DNA of 64,000 nucleotides from a virus, in IMG/VR virus record IMGVR_UViG_3300017917_001342, positions 1-64,000 of that record, one strand, 5' to 3'. Both the position numbers and the translations under genes were made by a program. Below the pieces are notes generated by a model. It saw only the letters and a program-made list of their open reading frames with translations, ran no database searches and was not told the origin of the DNA. Positions 37,380 to 45,091 of this stretch are shown one piece after another; position 1 is the first letter of the stretch, and each line of letters opens with the position of its first letter.

Positions 37380-37801
37380 ACCATTTCGAACAGCAGATGA
37401 TCGTTGCGTTCTTTAAATGCAATTACAAAATGTTCTGCACCGCCTTGCACGGATGTAATATAAGTTGATGCGTTAAGGATGGTGTTTTTATCTCGTTTTA
37501 GTATTTTAACATCAACTCTGAATTTACCAACGCAGTTGTCTTTGCACCATTGTTTGATTTCTTTGTACTGATCATGATCAAAATCAACACCATGAAATCC
37601 ATAGTCTTTCAGTTTGGCACGAATCACAGTGGTATAACTATACCCATGATATTGTGTAGCAACAGTACCAAAGGATTTGTTTATGTCAGGGTCATAGACG
37701 TAGTGATACTCTTCCCAAGTAGAAACATTATGCCTTTCAAGAAATTTGCGTTCCTTGTAGGCATTGATATACCCGAGGATTCGTGCAAACCAGTTAGGCA
37801 T
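37370..37801 (-). CDS. Trp-family protein with N-terminal extension, 143 aa
   Basis: The C-terminal half has the family blocks EIKQWCKDNCVGKF and FKERNDHLLFEMVWL. The first 70 residues are a separate basic/aromatic segment (WFARILGYINAYKERKF). The last codons TGG CTA TGA again overlap the next start. It lies 1.5 kb from array 1 and may have spread from it. Confidence 0.6.
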   Translation of the reverse strand: MPNWFARILGYINAYKERKFLERHNVSTWEEYHYVYDPDINKSFGTVATQYHGYSYTTVIRAKLKDYGFHGVDFDHDQYKEIKQWCKDNCVGKFRVDVKILKRDKNTILNASTYITSVQGGAEHFVIAFKERNDHLLFEMVWL

Positions 37802-37979
37802 ATGCGTTGATCACAAACGAAAGCTGAATGGCACCTGCAATCATCATGGCGAATGCCGCAGATTTACTGACAAATTTCAAAATGCGATTGGTGATTGCAT
37901 CAGATGCCGCAGACCAATAACCTGCTGCTACGATACAAAAAATTCCCAAGGTAATATGAGCAACGTCAAGATAAAGCAT
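37794..37979 (-). CDS. Small two-helix membrane protein, 61 aa
   Basis: The ATG at 37979 has AAGGAG at ideal spacing. Hydrophobic segments lie at residues 6-24 (VAHITLGIFCIVAAGYW) and 42-59 (AAFAMMIAGAIQLSFVI). It is likely an inner-membrane protein. No holin signature can be claimed. Confidence 0.65.
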   Translation of the reverse strand: MLYLDVAHITLGIFCIVAAGYWSAASDAITNRILKFVSKSAAFAMMIAGAIQLSFVINAYA

Positions 37980-38000
37980 GTTAGTTCTCCTTTTCAAGTC

Positions 38001-38029
38001 AACATAACAGAAATGCGTAGCTGTGTCAA
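38001..38029 (-). promoter_or_regulatory. Host-type promoter TTGACA-N17-TATGTT
   Basis: The -35 is at 38029-38024 and the -10 at 38006-38001. It drives the small membrane gene at 37979. This promoter has no clear inverted repeat around the -10, unlike most others. Confidence 0.55.
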
Positions 38030-38443
38030 CTAGTGATTAGTGTCTTCGGTTTTTACTGCAATAGAATCAAATTGCCAATCGCTCCATTGTGCATCAAGAC
38101 CGTTGCGAGTTTTACATTCAACAGCAGTTTGCGGAATAACAGTGCCTTTGTAGTTTACCTGCACTTCAATTTCTTGACATTCTTTAAACTGTGCGTTCCA
38201 TCGCATTGGATAACTTGCAACAAACAGCCCGCTGACAAAACAGCCAATAAACGTTACCACTGTAACCATACCCAACACTGGTGCATATTTGCCGCCGTCA
38301 AGTGTAAGCTTAAAAAACAATGCAGGGAGCAGTGCTGCAATTGCTGTACCTATAAACAACATGGCAATTTCTACCAATGGTGTAGCAGGTGCACCGTAGA
38401 GATAAGAGTTGGCAAAATAGCCAATCACAGTGTCAAACGTCAT
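38030..38443 (-). CDS. Membrane protein, 137 aa
   Basis: The ATG at 38443 follows AAAGG. Hydrophobic segments lie at about residues 26-48 (VEIAMLFIGTAIAALLPALFF) and 56-78 (APVLGMVTVVTFIGCFVSGLF). A soluble tail of 55 residues contains three Cys (CQEIE, VECKTRNG). The tail is probably periplasmic. No family is recognised. Confidence 0.6.
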   Translation of the reverse strand: MTFDTVIGYFANSYLYGAPATPLVEIAMLFIGTAIAALLPALFFKLTLDGGKYAPVLGMVTVVTFIGCFVSGLFVASYPMRWNAQFKECQEIEVQVNYKGTVIPQTAVECKTRNGLDAQWSDWQFDSIAVKTEDTNH

Positions 38444-38447
38444 AGAC

Positions 38448-39113
38448 TTAACCTTTCTTAGTTGTTCGATTGTTCCATTGTGTAACTGTAGCACTGGCTT
38501 CACAGTTTTCGCAATGCACATAATACTCTGCATTACCACTGCGCATTACCGCAAGATCACTGCTGGCACAGAACGGACAGGGTTCAAGCGGAATGTCCCA
38601 GGCATATTGATCAAGTGCTCTAAGCGCAGCAACAAAATCACTTGGCCCAAACCAAGTGCTGATAGATTCTCTATGTGTGTTGTTTGCCCAAGCATCGTTA
38701 GCAATGTTGTCAAGTGCAAACTCTGCAAATGGTTGCAGTGCAGCTTTTAGCCTAGCGATGACATCATCTTGGCTGCGCTGCGGTGTATATGCAGCAGTAC
38801 CATTCAACAATGAAACTGCACTACTATAGGCAATACTACCGTATGGTAAATCAAGTGCGCGAAACTCTTCGCACATTGCAGCGAGCATAGCAGTTAGTTC
38901 ACTGTTGCGCTGAGACAATTCTGACACTGCTTGATTGCGTGCTGTGAGAATTGTGTTGTTGTGATGCAGTTGCGCACTGTTGCGAGTTTCTTGATCGGTC
39001 AGTGCTTGTCGCAACGCTGTTAGCTTGTAGATAGTTTCATTGGCATACTCGTTGCCATAAACGTGCAAGGCAGTACAGAGTTTCTTAACTGCGTCTTCGC
39101 TAATATCAATCAT
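38448..39113 (-). CDS. Coiled-coil protein with Lar-like zinc domain
   Basis: The ATG at 39113 is chosen because the longer frame lies inside the next gene. Residues 1-150 are helical and coiled-coil-like (TARNQAVSELSQRNSEL). Residues 180-220 carry CPFCASSD...YYVHCENCEASATV...WNNR. This matches the restriction-alleviation (Lar) zinc ribbon, which modulates type I restriction in the Rac prophage. Anti-restriction is inferred from the domain only. Confidence 0.7.
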   Translation of the reverse strand: MIDISEDAVKKLCTALHVYGNEYANETIYKLTALRQALTDQETRNSAQLHHNNTILTARNQAVSELSQRNSELTAMLAAMCEEFRALDLPYGSIAYSSAVSLLNGTAAYTPQRSQDDVIARLKAALQPFAEFALDNIANDAWANNTHRESISTWFGPSDFVAALRALDQYAWDIPLEPCPFCASSDLAVMRSGNAEYYVHCENCEASATVTQWNNRTTKKG

Positions 39114-39408
39114 CGTGTTTCTGCGCTTTCCATTTTGCCAATTGTATACGAGCCTGTTTACGATGTTCAAGTGGCGTTGTCATCACAGTGACTATAACAT
39201 TGTCTTTTACTGCGAACAATAGATCATTGTCACCTATGTAGATCATACTGCGATGCAGTATGCCCTGGCGGTCAATGTAGCGTTTAAATCTTCCAGCAGT
39301 TTCATTACCTGGCATACTGCTTATTGCTTTGTTAATAGTAACGTCTACAGCACTTTTAACAACACCGCCACGTTCTCGCAAACGTTTCTCTGCATGTTTG
39401 GTTTTCAT
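39106..39408 (-). CDS. Hypothetical protein, 100 aa
   Basis: This basic protein begins KTKHAEKRLRERGG. Beta strands (GDNDLLFAVKDNVIVTVM) lie between two charged helices. The layout resembles RelE/BrnT-type small toxins or DUF4258-like proteins, but no diagnostic residues can be cited. ATGA overlap with its upstream neighbour. Confidence 0.5.
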   Translation of the reverse strand: MKTKHAEKRLRERGGVVKSAVDVTINKAISSMPGNETAGRFKRYIDRQGILHRSMIYIGDNDLLFAVKDNVIVTVMTTPLEHRKQARIQLAKWKAQKHDD

Positions 39409-39764
39409 CGTTCGGCCTCACGTAATGCAACCTGCGCTCTAACTACCCACGATGGCATTGCTTCACCCGACATGCTGTCTACGGCACTGCGTAGTATACT
39501 GCGCAACAACACAGCTTCGGTTATAGCACTGTCTCTCTGCTTTTCTGCATCAATTTGTGCAACATATGCGTCATGAGCCTCACCCATACTGGAGAGACTC
39601 TGCATAACAGCTTCACGTTTTTCTGCTTCTATTTTTTTAACTGCATAATAAAGCGCAGAAACATGATCGTTGTATTTGACCCAATCACCGTCGTCGCTAA
39701 GAATGAAGTTTATTTCATCGGCATTGTTGATAGCGTAGCGAGGCAATATGTATTGGTCAGTCAT
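39405..39764 (-). CDS. Hypothetical coiled-coil protein, 119 aa
   Basis: The mostly helical middle (DHVSALYYAVKKIEAEKRE, VAQIDAEKQRDSAITEA) follows a short beta start. It probably oligomerises. No family is recognised. One base separates it from the next gene's stop region. Confidence 0.5.
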   Translation of the reverse strand: MTDQYILPRYAINNADEINFILSDDGDWVKYNDHVSALYYAVKKIEAEKREAVMQSLSSMGEAHDAYVAQIDAEKQRDSAITEAVLLRSILRSAVDSMSGEAMPSWVVRAQVALREAER

Positions 39765-39765
39765 G

Positions 39766-40347
39766 TCACGCTCTTTCTAATTTAAAGTAACCATAATCTT
39801 TGTAGTCTACTGTAAAATTCTTAGACTGTTTGAATGTAAGTGCAGGCCAAACATCACGAATAAATTCCGCAATCACTGTGAATGGTACCAGTGCATTGCT
39901 TAGTGCTGCAACAGATAGTTCTGTTTGTCGACCTTCAATACCTATTGCAATAGTTCTATTAGCACCATTCAATAGTTGCAGGCAAGCATTGCAATCTAGG
40001 TTGCTTGTTAGACTAATTGGAATGTAAGACAGGTGCTCGTTTATACGCCGATCGCCTTTATATGTATAATAATATGCAGTATCGCATTTTGAACGATCAT
40101 ACATAAAAGTATCCAATCTAGACTCTACATCGTCTATTGAACTTGTACCAGATTTGAGCATACGTTCTTTAACGTTAGTGCGTAGACTAACAAGATCAAC
40201 AGCTTCTCGCTTACAGCCGTTGATTTCACAAAGCACACCTAGCGCACTATAGCGACCTTCTGGCTGCCAGAGATTGTTAGGATTCATACCCTGTTTAAAA
40301 TAGCCAGATTCCAGTGCATCTACCCAGTCTTGAATCCACGGTGTCAT
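39766..40347 (-). CDS. Conserved phage hypothetical protein, 193 aa
   Basis: The N-terminus WVDALESGYFKQG...YSALGVLCEINGC is a pattern common to many phage proteins (W-x-x-AL-x-SG-x-Y-x-QG...LGVLC). The remainder is unassigned. The ATG at 40347 lies 2 bp after the RNA ligase stop; the longer frame runs inside that gene. Function unknown. Confidence 0.6.
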   Translation of the reverse strand: MTPWIQDWVDALESGYFKQGMNPNNLWQPEGRYSALGVLCEINGCKREAVDLVSLRTNVKERMLKSGTSSIDDVESRLDTFMYDRSKCDTAYYYTYKGDRRINEHLSYIPISLTSNLDCNACLQLLNGANRTIAIGIEGRQTELSVAALSNALVPFTVIAEFIRDVWPALTFKQSKNFTVDYKDYGYFKLERA

Positions 40348-40349
40348 AA

Positions 40350-41495
40350 TCAGTCCCCACCTTTCAGCAGGAACTGATTTGAGATTGTCTTGAAGCTGAA
40401 GCTTGGGTCGTCGTTGCACTTCCAAACAAGACCTTCGCGGATCTTGTGATTGATGCTCGGACCTTCAGCAACTGCAAGACCTTCTTCGACACTGCTAGGC
40501 GCAGTCCAATCTTCGCCAAGAACAGGAACGTGATCAAGCCCCATCGTTTGGCAATGATTGCGCCGAGCATACGGAGGGAGATATTCATGTTCTTCAATAT
40601 CGAAGATGTCAAACACAAAGAACTTATGCTCAGTAAAGCCTTCACGGTTACCCTGGATACCCGGACCCATCAGTTCTCCTTGCAGCGCATAACCATGCCT
40701 TACTTTATCAGCAAGTTTTAGAGCCATAGCAACAAAGGTATTGTCAGCATTCTCTTCGTTGATTTTCAGTTCTAGGTTGCGGCTGCAAACACGAAGCTCA
40801 TCCTCCCAACGGAAGATCGTGCAGCTTGAGCCATCCAGCTTCATGGTGACTTCGTAGGTCGGCTCGGCAAAGTCTTCCGGCAGAACAACTGGATGTTCTT
40901 CGAGAGTCTGAGTCTCAGCGTTCCAGACTTTCTCAGTGGCGAACCGCTTAGCCCGCTTTTGGATCTCACCGAAGCAGTTCTGAATACGCTCTTGATCCGT
41001 CTTAGGAATGAGCGAAGTCGGGAATGTACCGGCAGCTTGACCCTGAAGCTGAGCAGGAATAAGTGCTTCCCATTTTTGGATATTGAGCCGTTCAGTCACG
41101 TCTTCGCCTTCAAAGATGAATTCAACGTAATCTCCATCTTCTACAAGACCAACTGCCCAACGATTGCTATCGTTGAAGAAATTTATCACAACTTCACCGA
41201 ATGTGTTCGGTGATAGAAGAAGACCTTGCGAAACCTGTCCCCTCAAGCGAATCGTCCGCAGACGTTCACCTTTCACACCATTGTACTCGCGAGGCTCTTG
41301 GCCTTTCGAGAGGAACGGAGCGAGTTCATGAGGAACCCATGAGTCGATCTCAAGGTAAACAGCAAGATCGCCGACCTTGAACTCATCTTTCTTTACAACA
41401 ACTTTCCAGCCATCGATAGTTGCAACTTCAATAGCATCTGCACCCTCGATGGGTTGTACGTCGGCAATACGACGGATAGTAGCAAGTTTACGCAT
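40350..41495 (-). CDS. RNA ligase, DRB0094 (Rnl5-type) family
   Basis: This protein has 381 residues. Residues 1-140 form the N-terminal OB-like domain typical of the Deinococcus DRB0094 ligase. The nucleotidyltransferase domain follows. Motif I KLDG has Lys219 as the AMP-accepting residue. Then come SRNLEL (238-243), motif III GELMGPG (273-279), EGLVWK (354-359) and KTISNQFLLK (369-378). It seals nicked or broken RNA. With the kinase at 53.6 kb it could repair host-cleaved tRNA. Base composition is slightly more GC-rich than its neighbours. Confidence 0.85.
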   Translation of the reverse strand: MRKLATIRRIADVQPIEGADAIEVATIDGWKVVVKKDEFKVGDLAVYLEIDSWVPHELAPFLSKGQEPREYNGVKGERLRTIRLRGQVSQGLLLSPNTFGEVVINFFNDSNRWAVGLVEDGDYVEFIFEGEDVTERLNIQKWEALIPAQLQGQAAGTFPTSLIPKTDQERIQNCFGEIQKRAKRFATEKVWNAETQTLEEHPVVLPEDFAEPTYEVTMKLDGSSCTIFRWEDELRVCSRNLELKINEENADNTFVAMALKLADKVRHGYALQGELMGPGIQGNREGFTEHKFFVFDIFDIEEHEYLPPYARRNHCQTMGLDHVPVLGEDWTAPSSVEEGLAVAEGPSINHKIREGLVWKCNDDPSFSFKTISNQFLLKGGD

Positions 41496-41692
41496 TATTC
41501 TTCTCCGTAGATTTCGAAACCAAGCGTCCTGGCTTCATTACGTGCATCATAGTAGTTGTCGGAGTTCAGCAGTACCTTTTGATTATGAGGTACCGTGCAC
41601 CATCCTGTGGTATGCGGACGAACATGTGCTTTGCAATACACCCACTTGTCGGCACCAAAGTGCAGTTCGTCATCTGTTTGTCTATCACACAT
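41495..41692 (-). CDS. Small hypothetical protein, 65 aa
   Basis: The ATG at 41692 (MCDRQTDDELHFG) lies downstream of a good promoter; the longer frame would read through it. The product has Cys and His residues (YCKAHVRPHTTGWC) that could bind zinc. It overlaps the RNA ligase start (TAATG), so it is the first gene of that operon. Confidence 0.55.
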   Translation of the reverse strand: MCDRQTDDELHFGADKWVYCKAHVRPHTTGWCTVPHNQKVLLNSDNYYDARNEARTLGFEIYGEE

Positions 41693-41712
41693 GTCAGTGT
41701 CTCGCTGTTGTT

Positions 41713-41751
41713 CTACGCTTACACATATAGCATAAGCGTAGATATTGTCAA
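41713..41751 (-). promoter_or_regulatory. Host-type promoter with 8-bp inverted repeat around the -10
   Basis: TTGACA (41751-41746), 16 bp, TATATG (41729-41724). CTACGCTT and AAGCGTAG (41741-41734 and 41720-41713) enclose the -10 with a 13-nt loop. It heads the RNA ligase operon. Confidence 0.65.
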
Positions 41752-41768
41752 CCGCTATCTGCATTGTT

Positions 41769-42686
41769 TTAAACTACCATCATCAGTGCAACGTATACTG
41801 CATATGCACCCAACAGCATATAGCCAGCAGTTCGTGATAGCTTGCCAATTGTAAGTGTAATTGCAGTCAGTGCTAATGCAGTTGCAATAACCCACACAAT
41901 GTCTTGCGACATAAATCGTGCATCTACGCTAAGCGGCGACAGCAGCGATGTAATACCAAGAATACCTGCAATGTTAAAGATGTTTGAACCGATAATGTTA
42001 CCGACTGCAATGTCAGTTTCACCTTTGGCTACTGCGCGAATTGAAGTTGCAAGTTCTGGTAGCGAAGTACCAATTGCTACAATAGTCAAACCAATGATAG
42101 CATCAGAAACACCAAGTGCAGTAGCAATGGTTACAGCAGCGGACACTAACCAGTTTGCACCAAGAACCAGTGCAAATAGTCCAACAGCAGCTAATGCCCA
42201 GGCTTTATGTACAGGCATTGTGTTTGCCAGTTGATCTATTTCAACATTGCGATTCCGCAAAGACAGCCATAGATAAGATGCTAGCACTGCAACTAATACA
42301 ACACCGTCAAGTCGTCCAACATAGCCGTCTAGCATAAAAATAGCAAGAAGAATAGACACGCCGACCATGTAAGCTAGATCACGAGATAGTTTAATCCTAT
42401 CTAGCATAATTACGCCTAGCACAGCAGTTGCACCTAGGATCAACAGTATATTACCTGTATTAGATCCCAACACATTGCCTAGTGCAATACCAGATTGTCC
42501 ACTCCAAGCAGCTTGTAGTGATACCAATAGTTCGGGCGCAGATGTGCCAAACCCTACTACTGTCAGACCAACTATTTGCGGAGTGAGGCCGTATTGCAGT
42601 GCAATTGATTTTGCACCGTCTACAAGAAAGTCACCGCCTTTATATAACAGTGCAAGTCCGGCGATGAGAAAGAATACAGTTAGCAT
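41769..42686 (-). CDS. Sodium/calcium antiporter-like membrane protein (CaCA superfamily, YrbG-like)
   Basis: This protein of 305 residues has about ten membrane segments in two inverted halves. Each half carries the alpha-repeat of Ca2+/cation antiporters: GFGTSAPELLVS (45-56) with GNVLGSN (70-76), and AIGTSLPELATS (204-215) with GNIIGSN (229-235). Glu52 and Glu211 are the expected ion-binding residues. Length and layout match bacterial YrbG-type exchangers. A complete transporter of this kind is unusual in a phage. Confidence 0.85.
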   Translation of the reverse strand: MLTVFFLIAGLALLYKGGDFLVDGAKSIALQYGLTPQIVGLTVVGFGTSAPELLVSLQAAWSGQSGIALGNVLGSNTGNILLILGATAVLGVIMLDRIKLSRDLAYMVGVSILLAIFMLDGYVGRLDGVVLVAVLASYLWLSLRNRNVEIDQLANTMPVHKAWALAAVGLFALVLGANWLVSAAVTIATALGVSDAIIGLTIVAIGTSLPELATSIRAVAKGETDIAVGNIIGSNIFNIAGILGITSLLSPLSVDARFMSQDIVWVIATALALTAITLTIGKLSRTAGYMLLGAYAVYVALMMVV

Positions 42687-42702
42687 TATGACTACCTTTG
42701 TG

Positions 42703-42879
42703 TTAGTTGTTGGTATTTTCTATTTCGACGTTTGCAGGGTGTGTCATGTTTTCATTGCCATCTGCCCAACGCACTGTGATAACAGTTTCATTGATAGGAT
42801 TAAGCGCAAAGCCAGTGACATGGCCCCAGAGATTCTTTTGTTTGTGACGTACAACTGTACCAATCTTAAACTTAAACAT
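42703..42879 (-). CDS. Small beta-barrel hypothetical protein, 58 aa
   Basis: This gene is short but well supported. AAAGGAG lies 7 bp before the ATG, and a promoter with a long inverted repeat precedes it. The product (FKFKIGTVVRHKQKN, ETVITVRWADGNE) resembles a small SH3- or Tudor-like barrel. Function unknown. The antiporter follows 16 bp later. Confidence 0.6.
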   Translation of the reverse strand: MFKFKIGTVVRHKQKNLWGHVTGFALNPINETVITVRWADGNENMTHPANVEIENTNN

Positions 42880-42896
42880 CGCGCATCTCCTTTCTT

Positions 42897-42942
42897 AACC
42901 AATGCAGTGTTCTATATTAACACACTGCACCTGGTTATTCAA
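42897..42942 (-). promoter_or_regulatory. Promoter with compound inverted repeat (8 + 5 bp)
   Basis: TTGAAT (42942-42937), 17 bp, TAATAT (42919-42914). TGCAGTGT and ACACTGCA (42929-42922 and 42910-42903) surround the -10 with an 11-nt loop. An outer AACCA/TGGTT pair extends the stem. Confidence 0.55.
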
Positions 42943-42947
42943 GTCTG

Positions 42948-43301
42948 CTAGTCTCTGTTACGAACAAACGCAGTCATCGGAGTGCTGTAGCGAACATCAT
43001 TGTGAAGATCGCCGCCGTTAACACTGTCGCGCAGGTAATCCATTTCAGTATAGCCATAGCGATCAACACCATTGCCTGCACCGACATAATCACCGTCGAT
43101 GTCAAATGCACTGTAGCCGTAGCTGTCAAACCCTTCGCTGTCATAATCATCGAACATGGTTTTTTCATTGTATTCAACACCGGCATCTTTAACTGCTTTG
43201 CTCCATTCAACCGGAGTTTCGCCATAGCAGTTGAAACGGAACATGTCCCAGCCAGGAGTGTTTGCATGCGGGCAAAGCGGGCTGTATTTTCCAGTGCTCA
43301 T
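42948..43301 (-). CDS. Hypothetical acidic protein, 117 aa
   Basis: The ATG at 43301 is chosen because the longer frame crosses the promoter; AAGGA precedes it. The sequence has many Asp-Gly-Tyr repeats (FDDYDSEGFDSYGYSAFDIDGDYVG) that could bind calcium or be disordered. No family is recognised. Confidence 0.55.
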   Translation of the reverse strand: MSTGKYSPLCPHANTPGWDMFRFNCYGETPVEWSKAVKDAGVEYNEKTMFDDYDSEGFDSYGYSAFDIDGDYVGAGNGVDRYGYTEMDYLRDSVNGGDLHNDVRYSTPMTAFVRNRD

Positions 43302-43314
43302 TGCAGTAGTCCTT

Positions 43315-43361
43315 GTGTTGTTTACAAGTGAAGATATAGCTGACAACACTGTGGCTGTCAA
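43315..43361 (-). promoter_or_regulatory. Host-type promoter, near-palindromic, with 7-bp inverted repeat
   Basis: TTGACA (43361-43356), 17 bp, TATATC (43338-43333). GTGTTGT and ACAACAC (43349-43343 and 43321-43315) enclose the -10, the latter next to AAGGA. The opposite strand reads CTGACA, 17 bp, TATATC over the same bases, so the element could fire both ways. Confidence 0.6.
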
Positions 43362-43391
43362 CTATATCTTTTTGATTATTGTGATTATTTT

Positions 43392-43727
43392 TTAGTCCAT
43401 ACGCGAAGCAGCATGAACAGCATAGCCAGCTTCTTGCATCAGCTTGGCATAGGCTTCGGCACCAGCTTCTTTCACATCCATGTTCTGAGTGTTGTGGCGC
43501 GACGGGTTCCACAGTTGCCAGGCTTTGCCAGTATAGTCTTTCTTGAACCCAATGCTTTCAAACAGCTTGCGTTCAGCTTTACCGGCCGCAGTGTTGCCCT
43601 TGTTCTTGGGATAATAGGTAACCCAAGCAAATCCGCAGGGGTAACGTTCACCAATCTTACCGTAGAGTTCATCAGCCGCAGCGCGAGCAGCAACAGTGGC
43701 CTTTTCGTGCAGTTCCTGGATATCCAT
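43392..43727 (-). CDS. Widespread conserved phage hypothetical protein, 111 aa
   Basis: The pattern PCGFAWVTYYP...KGNTAAGKAERKLFESIGFKKDYTGKAWQLWNP and DVKEAGAEAYAKLMQEAGY is a widely shared small phage protein type. Its function is not established. AGGAG lies upstream of the ATG, with its own promoter. Confidence 0.7.
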   Translation of the reverse strand: MDIQELHEKATVAARAAADELYGKIGERYPCGFAWVTYYPKNKGNTAAGKAERKLFESIGFKKDYTGKAWQLWNPSRHNTQNMDVKEAGAEAYAKLMQEAGYAVHAASRMD

Positions 43728-43766
43728 TGTGTATCTCCTGTGTGCAGTGTTAGCGTCTATGCGTTA

Positions 43767-43794
43767 TACATAGCATCTAGTATTAGGTTGTCAA
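43767..43794 (-). promoter_or_regulatory. Host-type promoter TTGACA-N16-TATGTA
   Basis: The -35 is at 43794-43789 and the -10 at 43772-43767, ahead of the gene starting at 43727. A short CTATG/CATAG pair brackets the -10 region. Confidence 0.55.
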
Positions 43795-43809
43795 CAGGGT
43801 TTTTAAAAA

Positions 43810-44031
43810 TTATGCCCAAGCAGTCCTGATAATTTGGCCAGCAGGTACGTCTGCCAATTTGATACGCTCTGCACGGCGGCAATCAAATGCAACAGACCCA
43901 CACGCCGGACAACGATCTTCATAGTAACAAGTATGCGAATAATATCGCACATCGCCACAATATTTGCAGGTTAGACGCAGTGGATTAGTTTGATCAAACA
44001 GTTTAAGACTTTCCCATCTTGACATGGTCAT
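43810..44031 (-). CDS. Small zinc-finger protein, 73 aa
   Basis: Cys pairs CKYC (residues 22-25) and CPAC (residues 41-44), with a further His-x-Cys between them, predict a zinc ribbon. The C-terminus is basic then aliphatic (CRRAERIKLADVPAG). The ATG overlaps the previous stop. Confidence 0.6.
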   Translation of the reverse strand: MTMSRWESLKLFDQTNPLRLTCKYCGDVRYYSHTCYYEDRCPACGSVAFDCRRAERIKLADVPAGQIIRTAWA

Positions 44032-44336
44032 GCGTTAATACCTGCCATACGAAAATCTTCGTCATCAACTGACCAATTGTTGGTAGACTTTCTACGTGCA
44101 ATTATCTGTTCCATTAGCCATTGGTTAAGCTTGCAATCGTTAACAGAGATTCGTAGTTCTGGCGCAACTGCTGCAACTTCAGCCATGTGTTTGTGATAAT
44201 GTCGGCTGTTGGCAACATGATCGTCTGTCATTGTACCAAATGTAAAGACTGCACCTCGCATGGTACCCCATGAGATGTTTTCAAATACACCGTTGGCACG
44301 AGTAATCATTTCAGTTAGTTGATTTTCAAAATCCAT
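44028..44336 (-). CDS. Hypothetical protein, 102 aa
   Basis: This helical protein begins FENQLTEMITRANGVFENI. It contains a His-rich stretch (SRHYHKHMAEV) and a Gln-Trp-Leu motif (LNQWLMEQIIARR). No known family is recognised. TAGGAGG precedes the ATG. Confidence 0.55.
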   Translation of the reverse strand: MDFENQLTEMITRANGVFENISWGTMRGAVFTFGTMTDDHVANSRHYHKHMAEVAAVAPELRISVNDCKLNQWLMEQIIARRKSTNNWSVDDEDFRMAGINA

Positions 44337-44352
44337 CGCAGCCTCCTAAGGC

Positions 44353-44634
44353 TTAGTCGGTTGAATTTAGCTGTGCTTCAAGCGCATCAATACGTTCTTG
44401 ATACAGTTCTAGCAAGCCGCGAACGTCATCTTCTGTATAGAGACGCACAGGGAATTCATGTTCGCCGGGCGTACTCCAATGTTCACTGTAGTTGTGAATC
44501 ACACGCATCTTACCGAATACACTGCGAGCTTCTGGCGTATCTGGTAATGCGCGATGTTCACGATATGCTGCAACCGGCATACCGTGCCAATACTCATGTG
44601 TAGCAGTTCTAGTAATTGGTGCATCAGTTGTCAA
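44353..44634 (-). CDS. Hypothetical protein, 93 aa (TTG start)
   Basis: The TTG at 44634 has GGAG seven bases upstream; the first ATG is 18 codons in and has no ribosome site, so TTG is preferred. The product has polar segments (YSEHWSTPGEHEFPVRLY) and a C-terminal helix (LLELYQERIDALEAQL). Function unknown. Confidence 0.55.
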   Translation of the reverse strand: MTTDAPITRTATHEYWHGMPVAAYREHRALPDTPEARSVFGKMRVIHNYSEHWSTPGEHEFPVRLYTEDDVRGLLELYQERIDALEAQLNSTD

Positions 44635-44658
44635 AATTCATCTCCGTAATTGCAGCAC

Positions 44659-44814
44659 TTAGTCATCGTAGCCATCCCAATCTGCTTCATCAAAGTCATC
44701 GTCAAACTCATCTTCGCTGATATCCGCAGCAAGACGCTGCAAATAAGCTTCGCAGGCTTCGTAATAGCCATCGTATTGGTCTTCGGCATAGCGTTCTTCA
44801 TAGGTAACAGACAT
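44659..44814 (-). CDS. Small acidic protein, 51 aa
   Basis: The ATG at 44814 overlaps the stop of the preceding gene (TTATGCA region). The product is extremely acidic, with Tyr and Asp/Glu runs (YEERYAEDQYDGYYEACEAY, DEFDDDFDEADWDGYDD). It could act as a DNA mimic, but nothing proves this. Confidence 0.6.
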   Translation of the reverse strand: MSVTYEERYAEDQYDGYYEACEAYLQRLAADISEDEFDDDFDEADWDGYDD

Positions 44815-45032
44815 TATGCAATCTCCTTGAGATCATCGGTGACACGAACAATTTCTTCATTGAGGTCGTTGATGGTTACTTGACCACCAACAAAACAGTT
44901 GTAAAGCGCATCCGCTTCACGAGTTTTCATTTTTTCAGTTGCAGGAAAACCGATAACTGCGTCCATGTATTCAAAGCGAAGCGTAACCAGTTTGTTGATA
45001 AGATACTTTGCAAGTTGGCGATTATCAAGCAT
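44814..45032 (-). CDS. Small helical hypothetical protein, 72 aa
   Basis: The protein begins LDNRQLAKYLINKLVTLRFEYM and ends in an acidic helix (INDLNEEIVRVTDDLKEI). No family is recognised. It is the first gene of a short operon behind a TTGACA promoter, with AGAGGA upstream. Confidence 0.55.
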   Translation of the reverse strand: MLDNRQLAKYLINKLVTLRFEYMDAVIGFPATEKMKTREADALYNCFVGGQVTINDLNEEIVRVTDDLKEIA

Positions 45033-45045
45033 TTTGGTATCCTCT

Positions 45046-45091
45046 GTGCTAGTGTTGTGTTACATGTAGCACCGGTACTGTATAGTGTCAA
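45046..45091 (-). promoter_or_regulatory. Host-type promoter with 6-bp inverted repeat
   Basis: TTGACA (45091-45086), 17 bp, TACATG (45068-45063). GTGCTA and TAGCAC (45072-45067 and 45051-45046) bracket the start region with a 15-nt loop. The 3' arm ends beside AGAGGA. The -35 lies within the end of the GalE-like gene. Confidence 0.5.
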
